64,000 nucleotides of DNA from Acidimicrobiales bacterium (GTDB taxonomy: Bacteria; Actinomycetota; Acidimicrobiia; Acidimicrobiales; JAVJTC01), in contig JAVJTC010000007.1 in the NCBI GenBank assembly GCA_040219085.1, positions 84,426 to 148,425 on the forward strand, read 5' to 3'. Each line of letters opens with the position of its first letter. The first letter of the stretch is position 1. Below the pieces are notes generated by a model. That model was not told the origin of the DNA. It saw nothing but the letters and a program-made list of their open reading frames with translations, and searched no databases. Shown piece after piece: positions 59,896 through 64,000 of the stretch. The translations under genes were made by a program, and so were the position numbers.

Positions 59896-60667
59896 CACCC
59901 TCCACCGGGTGGCCACGCGGCTGCGCCCGGCCTTGGAGGGTCGGACGTTGGAGCGCTTCGAAGCTCTCCGCCTCGCCGGTGACCGCCCGAGGCGGGGTGA
60001 GACGATCGTCTCGGTCGAGTCCGTCGGCAAGTACCTACTGATCGCGTTCTCGGGCGGGTTGACGCTCGCGACCCACCTGCGGATGACCGGCTCCTGGCAC
60101 CTGTATCGGGTCGGTGAGAGGTGGCGGAAGCCCGCGCACCTCGCCCGGGCTGTCGTCGCCACCGACGAGTGGGTGGCCGTGTGCTTCTCGGCACCGGTGG
60201 TGCGGACCTACCCGACGGCGTCGCCGGGAGCGTCCCCCGTGGACCACCTCGGGCCGGATCTGTGCCGTCCCGACGCCGACATCGACGAGGCCGTCCGGCG
60301 CTTCGCCACCCATGCCGATCCCGACACGTCCATCGGTGACGCTCTGTTGGATCAGCGGATCGCCGCGGGGATCGGCAACGTCTACCGCTGTGAGGTCCTG
60401 TGGGCGTGCCGGCTGCACCACGACACGCCCGTGCGGGATGTGTCGGTTCCGGCCCGTAGGGAGCTTCTCGTCACCGCGGCGAGGTTGCTGAAGGCGAACC
60501 TCGGGGGAGGGGAGCGGCGCACCGTTCCGGGGGGACTGGCGGTCTATGACCGGGCCCGTCGACCGTGCCGCCAGTGTCAGACCCCGATCGAGGTCGGCCG
60601 TACCGGCCGCGACGGCCGCATCGTCTACTGGTGCCCCCGGTGTCAGGTGTCGGCCGCCGCAATGTGA
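59882..60667 (+). CDS. nei: Fpg/Nei-family DNA glycosylase
   Basis: The 261-residue enzyme removes oxidised bases and cuts the abasic site. After removal of the initiator the N-terminus is PEGDT, with the catalytic Pro2 and Glu3. The conserved lysine is in VGKYLLI (about 49-55), and the helix-two-turn-helix carries AAGIGNVYRCEVLWA. A zinc finger CRQCQ-14 residues-WCPRCQ ends the protein, so it is a Nei rather than a zincless type. The start is GTG 59882. Both its first 25 and last 33 bases recur downstream in remnants. Confidence 0.93.
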   Translation: MPEGDTLHRVATRLRPALEGRTLERFEALRLAGDRPRRGETIVSVESVGKYLLIAFSGGLTLATHLRMTGSWHLYRVGERWRKPAHLARAVVATDEWVAVCFSAPVVRTYPTASPGASPVDHLGPDLCRPDADIDEAVRRFATHADPDTSIGDALLDQRIAAGIGNVYRCEVLWACRLHHDTPVRDVSVPARRELLVTAARLLKANLGGGERRTVPGGLAVYDRARRPCRQCQTPIEVGRTGRDGRIVYWCPRCQVSAAAM

Positions 60668-60826
60668 TCCCGGTCTGATCGGGTAGTAGTCCTTCGCGCC
60701 TTGGCCCGGTGACCGCCTCGGGCGCGTGCGGCGCGGTTGGCGGTGAGTGCGAGGGCGACGTGTCAGTGGCGTGAGATGACGGCGATGGGTTCGTGGTGTG
60801 GCGTCGTTGGTGGTGGGCACGGCAGC

Positions 60827-60851
60827 CGTGCCCGAGGGTGACACCCTCCAC
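60827..60851 (+). repeat. Exact copy of the nei start region
   Basis: This 25-base sequence is identical to 59881-59905 and encodes the nei N-terminus VPEGDTLH in frame from GTG 60828. After it the similarity ends. The frame runs on only as an unrelated short reading. It looks like the surviving 5' edge of a second nei copy. Confidence 0.75.
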
Positions 60852-60954
60852 GAGATCGTTCCTCCTCGAACCTCTGCCCGGGCATCACTCGCTCGAGGTG
60901 TCGGAGTTCGAGGTCGACCCACGGGGCAGACCGCGAGGGCGGGCCATCCAAGGC

Positions 60955-60968
60955 GTTACATGTAACAT
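60955..60968 (+). promoter_or_regulatory. Operator palindrome and leaderless -10 box of mazE
   Basis: GTTACATGTAAC (60955-60966) is a perfect 12-base palindrome that overlaps a TAACAT -10 box (60963-60968). The box ends six bases before the mazE ATG. This arrangement fits autorepression by the antitoxin or toxin-antitoxin complex and a leaderless mRNA. Binding is an inference. Confidence 0.55.
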
Positions 60969-60974
60969 CGGGCC

Positions 60975-61196
60975 ATGGCCGCGCCGCAGGAAAACGCCGG
61001 GGTGAAGGGGCGAGTGCGGGAGCACCGTCGGCGGCTTCGTGCCCAAGGCCTTCGGCCCGTGCAGATCTGGGTTCCTGATGTGCGGTCGCCAGAGTTCGAT
61101 GGCGAAGCCCGTCGCCAGTCGGCCGCGGTCGCCGCGAGTGCTCATGACGCGAAGGATCAGGCGTTCATCGACGCGGTGAGCCTGGACGACGATTGA
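60975..61196 (+). CDS. mazE: MazE-family antitoxin (DUF3018 type)
   Basis: This 73-residue antitoxin has the DUF3018 pattern VREHRRRLRAQGLRPVQIWVPD (about 14-35) with a basic DNA-binding front and an acidic C-terminal segment (FIDAVSLDDD) that would bind the toxin. The ATG is six bases after a TAACAT box. The stop overlaps the toxin start. Neutralisation of the MazF-like toxin is inferred from the pairing. Confidence 0.85.
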   Translation: MAAPQENAGVKGRVREHRRRLRAQGLRPVQIWVPDVRSPEFDGEARRQSAAVAASAHDAKDQAFIDAVSLDDD

Positions 61197-61522
61197 AGCG
61201 CGGGGAGATCTGGACCGCTTCCCCCGGCTCGGGATGCGTCGGCAGGCCGCGACCCGTCGCGATCATCCAAGACGACCGATTCGACGGAACGGACTCGGTG
61301 ACGGTCTGCGCCTTCACCACTGATCCGACCGAGGCACCGTTCTTCCGTCTCCGCGTCGAGCCGGACGAGGTGAACGGGCTACGCGAGCCATGCAGCCTCA
61401 TGGTCGACAAGGTCACGACCGTTCCTCGATCCAAGCTCGGCGAACCCATTGGCAGGCTCGGCGACGAAGAGCTCGTCCGCCTCGGCCGCGCGATCCTCGT
61501 CTTCTTCGGCCTCGCTGGCTGA
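61193..61522 (+). CDS. mazF: MazF/PemK-family toxin (endoribonuclease)
   Basis: The 109-residue protein begins MKRGEIWTASP and contains GRPRPVAIIQDDRFDGTDSVTVCAFTT, a typical MazF beta-barrel start with the catalytic Arg in RPR. The SLMVDKVTTVPRSKLG segment and the C-terminal helix RLGRAILVFFGL complete the fold. MazF enzymes cut mRNA at short sequences. The start is TTG 61193, overlapping the antitoxin stop (TTGA), so translation is coupled and probably weaker than the antitoxin's. Confidence 0.88.
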   Translation: MKRGEIWTASPGSGCVGRPRPVAIIQDDRFDGTDSVTVCAFTTDPTEAPFFRLRVEPDEVNGLREPCSLMVDKVTTVPRSKLGEPIGRLGDEELVRLGRAILVFFGLAG

Positions 61523-61595
61523 CCGGTAGGTGAGGATCTCGGCGCTCTTGTCGCGCTCCCGCGTCGAAAGCGGTCGCCCGCACGGTGCGCGAGGG

Positions 61596-61646
61596 CGCAT
61601 CGTCTACTGGTGCCCCCGGTGTCAGGTGGCACCGACCGCGATGTGA
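61596..61646 (+). pseudogene. Remnant of a second nei gene, 3' end
   Basis: The first 33 bases are identical to 60617-60649 in nei, encode RIVYWCPRCQV of the zinc finger, and similarity continues with mismatches through the stop codon (TGTGAT). The upstream frame (HGARG) keeps a trace of the zinc-finger linker. With the 5' copy at 60827 it brackets the mazEF pair. Confidence 0.7.
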
Positions 61647-61929
61647 TGCAGTTCTGGCGTCGTTCGTCGTGGGCACGGTGGGCGGCTCGAACAGTGGACG
61701 GGTCCGGCGGTGAGGCCCACGGCGCTTTCGTGAGCCGCGGTGGAGATTCTTTCTGGCTTTCTTGTAATCGGATCGCGTCGCTAGGGGATAGAGGCTGGTA
61801 GAGGCGGATCTCGTTCCCTCCCTCCAGCGGGTTGGGCCGGTCGACTCACCCCGTCGGCCGGCCCGACTCGACCGCCGAGGCGACCCGCACGGCCACGCGA
61901 AGCTACTCGCCGGTAATTAATACAGAGAA

Positions 61930-61981
61930 TTCTGATCACAGAAAACTGATTATTGACTCGGCGGCTCGGGTATCTTAGGGT
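61930..61981 (+). promoter_or_regulatory. Promoter of the DNRLRE-protein gene
   Basis: TTGACT (61953-61958) and TAGGGT (61976-61981) are 17 bases apart, a near-ideal vegetative promoter. Just upstream, TTCTG-ATCA-CAGAA (61930-61943) is a small inverted repeat in AT-rich sequence that could bind a regulator. A leader of about 40 bases with an AGGGG ribosome site precedes the ATG, unlike the leaderless genes in the window. Confidence 0.65.
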
Positions 61982-62026
61982 CCGGCACCTGTTGTGTTGT
62001 TTCGTCTCTTGGCAGGGGCTCGTGTG

Positions 62027-64000
62027 ATGGCGGTTCGGCGGATCTATCTGTTCGTGTTGGTCGCGTTGTTGGCAGCGGTGTTGCCGTTGGCGTCGATCGA
62101 TCTCGCTGACGCGCAAGACCGCGGCGAGCGCTTGTCGTTTTCGGGCGGCGCGGAGCCGGACCGGCTGGTGCGGTCTGATTCGGCGGGCCCGACGGTGCCG
62201 GCGGTGTCGCCGGGATGGCCGAACGCTGATGAGATCGGCGACGAGTTGCCGACGCATCGCTTCAGCTCCGACGACGCTGCGGGAGCGCCTGAAGGCGAGG
62301 GCCGGGAGCGGGCGCGCCTTGTCACCCCGAACGATTCGGGGATTGCCGATGGGGAGGAGTTGTCGCTTCGGGTGCCGTTTGGCGGCGAGCGCGGGCCGGT
62401 GGAGTTGGTGGGTGACGGCGCGGGCGGGGTGCGCTCGGCGCCGGGTTCCGCATTCGATGTCGAGATCCCCGGGACGGCCGGCGGCGCCGCGAGCCGCACC
62501 GATCGCACGCCGCCAGCAACGCTGGCCCCTGAGGCGCCTTCTGAGAGCGTCGAGGATCCCGCTGGTGTGCAGGGTGTCGACGGTGGGGAACCGGCTTCGG
62601 GCGGCGAAGACGACCCAGCCGATGACACGAGCCCGGTCGATGATGTTCCGGCGCCGGGACCGACGACTGAGCCAGACGGTGTGGCGCCGGGGGCCGTCGA
62701 TGGGTTGTCGCGGTCGGTCGCCGCGGTGACCGTTGACGGTGAGCGCCTGGTGTTGGGCGTCGATGGCGGGGTGTCGGCGCCGGGCCGGTCAGCTGGTGGC
62801 GGCTCTGGTGTGCGTTTCGGTGATGTCGCGGCGTCGGGTGCCGATGTCACCGTGGCGGCGTCGGATGTGGGAGTGAAGACGACCTGGGAGCTCGCGTCGA
62901 TCGCCGAGTTCGACGCGGGGCTGGTCGAAACCCTCGAAATTCCTGCGGGCTGGGCGGCGACCCAGGTCGGTTCGGCGGTGGAGATCCGCGACGAGACCGG
63001 CGAGTTGGTCGTGTTGTGGGCGGGCGGGCCGGTGTGGGACGCGCAGATCGCAGCGGATTACGGCTTCGCTTCTGATGGCGATCTGAACCCCTACACACTC
63101 GCTGCTGTCGCGGCGCTCGAAGGTGTCACCGACGAGGCCGAGGTCGAGCGGATCCTCGCGGAGGAGGTCCCGTCGAGTCAGGTCGTTGGGTACGCGTCGG
63201 TGGAGCTTGTCGGTGTCGTCGACGGCGTGGTGACTGTCCGCCACGTCGTCGACCCTGCTTGGATCGCTGATCCGGTGCGGGTGTGGCCGGTGTCGGTTGA
63301 TCCGACGTTGGCGCCGAACCCGTCGAATGGATACACGACGAACGAGTACTTCCCGAACTCGTCCTATTACTGGGCGACCAACGACGGGTTCACGGTTGGT
63401 CAAGGCATCGGCCAGTACGAGAAGACCGGATATGTCGAGTTCGACTTATCAACGATTGAAGACTCCGGCGCCTTGATCGACTCGGCGACCTTGGAGCTGT
63501 ATCAGGACTACGCCGATACGTGTTCGAGCCGCCTTTTGGAGGTCAGCCGGCTGACCGAGGCGTTCGATTCGTCGGTGTCCTACAACAACCCCTCGTCGAT
63601 CACGACCAACGGGCAGGCGTCGCAGAACTCGAACAAGGGCCGGTTCTTTTGTTCGGACGGCTGGATCTATGTCGATGTGACCGACATCGTCCAAGCGTGG
63701 GCGGATGGCGTGACGAACTACGGGTTCCGCCTCGACGGCGACTACACATCAACGAGCTCCACGAAGATCTTCGAGGATTCCCCTGCGCCAGTGTTGGACA
63801 TCACCTACACGGCGTTGTCGGTCGACGCGACGTATTCGCCGCTGTCGACGCCGGTGGGGAACTATCCCGAGGCGGGTTCGGATGTGTCGAGTCCGGTGTT
63901 GGGGGACCCGCAGGGCGGCGTGTTGCCGGTTGCGGTCACCAATGACGGGAACCGTGACTGGTTCGATCTGGGTATCTGTTTGGGGTATCGGCTCTATGAC
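62027..64000 (+). CDS. Large secreted protein with DNRLRE (CBM96-like) domain, 3' end beyond window
   Basis: The frame is open from ATG 62027 to the end of the window (658 codons). Residues 1-29 form a signal peptide ending near LADA. A long disordered Gly/Asp/Pro/Ser-rich region follows (about 30-240), then a beta-rich region. A DNRLRE-type domain lies at about 427-592, with SNGYTTNEYFPNSSY, GYVEFDLSTI, SATLELYQD, VDVTDIVQAWADG and a final LDITY. In actinobacteria such N-termini often precede RHS/YD repeats and variable C-terminal toxins, which cannot be checked here. Codon use (more ttg, gat, gcg, tcg) differs from the rest of the window, suggesting foreign origin. Confidence 0.88.
   Translation, partial: MAVRRIYLFVLVALLAAVLPLASIDLADAQDRGERLSFSGGAEPDRLVRSDSAGPTVPAVSPGWPNADEIGDELPTHRFSSDDAAGAPEGEGRERARLVTPNDSGIADGEELSLRVPFGGERGPVELVGDGAGGVRSAPGSAFDVEIPGTAGGAASRTDRTPPATLAPEAPSESVEDPAGVQGVDGGEPASGGEDDPADDTSPVDDVPAPGPTTEPDGVAPGAVDGLSRSVAAVTVDGERLVLGVDGGVSAPGRSAGGGSGVRFGDVAASGADVTVAASDVGVKTTWELASIAEFDAGLVETLEIPAGWAATQVGSAVEIRDETGELVVLWAGGPVWDAQIAADYGFASDGDLNPYTLAAVAALEGVTDEAEVERILAEEVPSSQVVGYASVELVGVVDGVVTVRHVVDPAWIADPVRVWPVSVDPTLAPNPSNGYTTNEYFPNSSYYWATNDGFTVGQGIGQYEKTGYVEFDLSTIEDSGALIDSATLELYQDYADTCSSRLLEVSRLTEAFDSSVSYNNPSSITTNGQASQNSNKGRFFCSDGWIYVDVTDIVQAWADGVTNYGFRLDGDYTSTSSTKIFEDSPAPVLDITYTALSVDATYSPLSTPVGNYPEAGSDVSSPVLGDPQGGVLPVAVTNDGNRDWFDLGICLGYRLYD

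Larger units (their letters stand above)
60668..60974. other. Intergenic region with a nei 5' fragment and mazE control site
   Basis: This 307-base stretch contains a 25-base copy of the nei start region (60827-60851). Before it is a 24-base segment (60799-60822) that recurs with two mismatches at 61655-61678. At the right end is a palindrome and -10 box of the mazE gene. The first 130 bases after nei hold nothing recognisable beyond a weak CCCG/CGGG hairpin. Confidence 0.6.
61523..62026. other. Intergenic region with nei 3' remnant and AT-rich promoter zone
   Basis: This 504-base gap holds a copy of the nei 3' end (61596-61646) and a 24-base repeat (61655-61678). A stretch without features follows (about 61,680-61,900), then a strikingly AT-rich segment (about 61,913-61,957) that carries the promoter of the large secreted-protein gene. 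No further gene was recognised. Confidence 0.6.

Noticed and set aside
60668..60700. A terminator hairpin after nei
   Set aside because: Only a 4-base CCCG/CGGG stem is available, too weak to call.

Overview
The window is high-GC DNA with dense, often overlapping genes and many GTG and TTG starts. Several genes have a -10 box (TAnnnT) only 6 to 9 bases before the start codon, which suggests leaderless transcription. Together with a SARP-type regulator, a HelD-like helicase, a TIGR03086-type protein and the heme gene order, this points to an actinobacterium. The respiratory gene set would fit the class Acidimicrobiia, but that is an inference.

The left two thirds (about 1-36,100) is an electron-transport superlocus. 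It opens with the 3' part of hemL. A minus-strand pair follows: a membrane-anchored cytochrome c and a geranylgeranyl-reductase-family flavoprotein, a candidate for saturating the menaquinone tail. A plus-strand block (3,695-9,832) encodes a b6f-like quinol oxidase: split cytochrome b, Rieske protein, diheme cytochrome c, a two-cluster ferredoxin and two unrecognised membrane proteins. It runs into a full 14-gene complex I operon, nuoA-N (9,844-25,263). After a short gap holding a promoter comes a second, diverged complex I operon (25,373-36,121). This has 11 genes and no nuoE, nuoF or nuoG, so it lacks the NADH-oxidising module. A MidA/NDUFAF7-type methyltransferase gene, a likely complex I assembly factor, follows directly.

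The middle (37,371-49,906) is mixed. It has GtrA, a methyltransferase and a propeller lipoprotein on the plus strand, and a minus-strand envelope or glycan operon (MauE-like protein, GT4, methyltransferase, alpha-toroid protein). It also has dtd, an lnt-like gene whose catalytic cysteine position is serine, a 987-residue SARP/NB-ARC/TPR regulator, a cupin and a TIGR03086-type protein.

The right part has a minus-strand hemE-hemY operon ending in a small gene with an in-frame TGA followed by a bacterial SECIS-like hairpin, a candidate selenoprotein. It continues with a HelD-like helicase that appears to start at ATC, full-length lhr and a Nei-family glycosylase. From about 60,670 the sequence changes character: fragments of nei flank a mazEF-type toxin-antitoxin pair, then comes an AT-rich promoter region and the start of a large secreted DNRLRE-domain protein with different codon use that runs off the window. 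This looks like the edge of an accessory island.

No rRNA, tRNA, CRISPR array or complete insertion sequence was seen.
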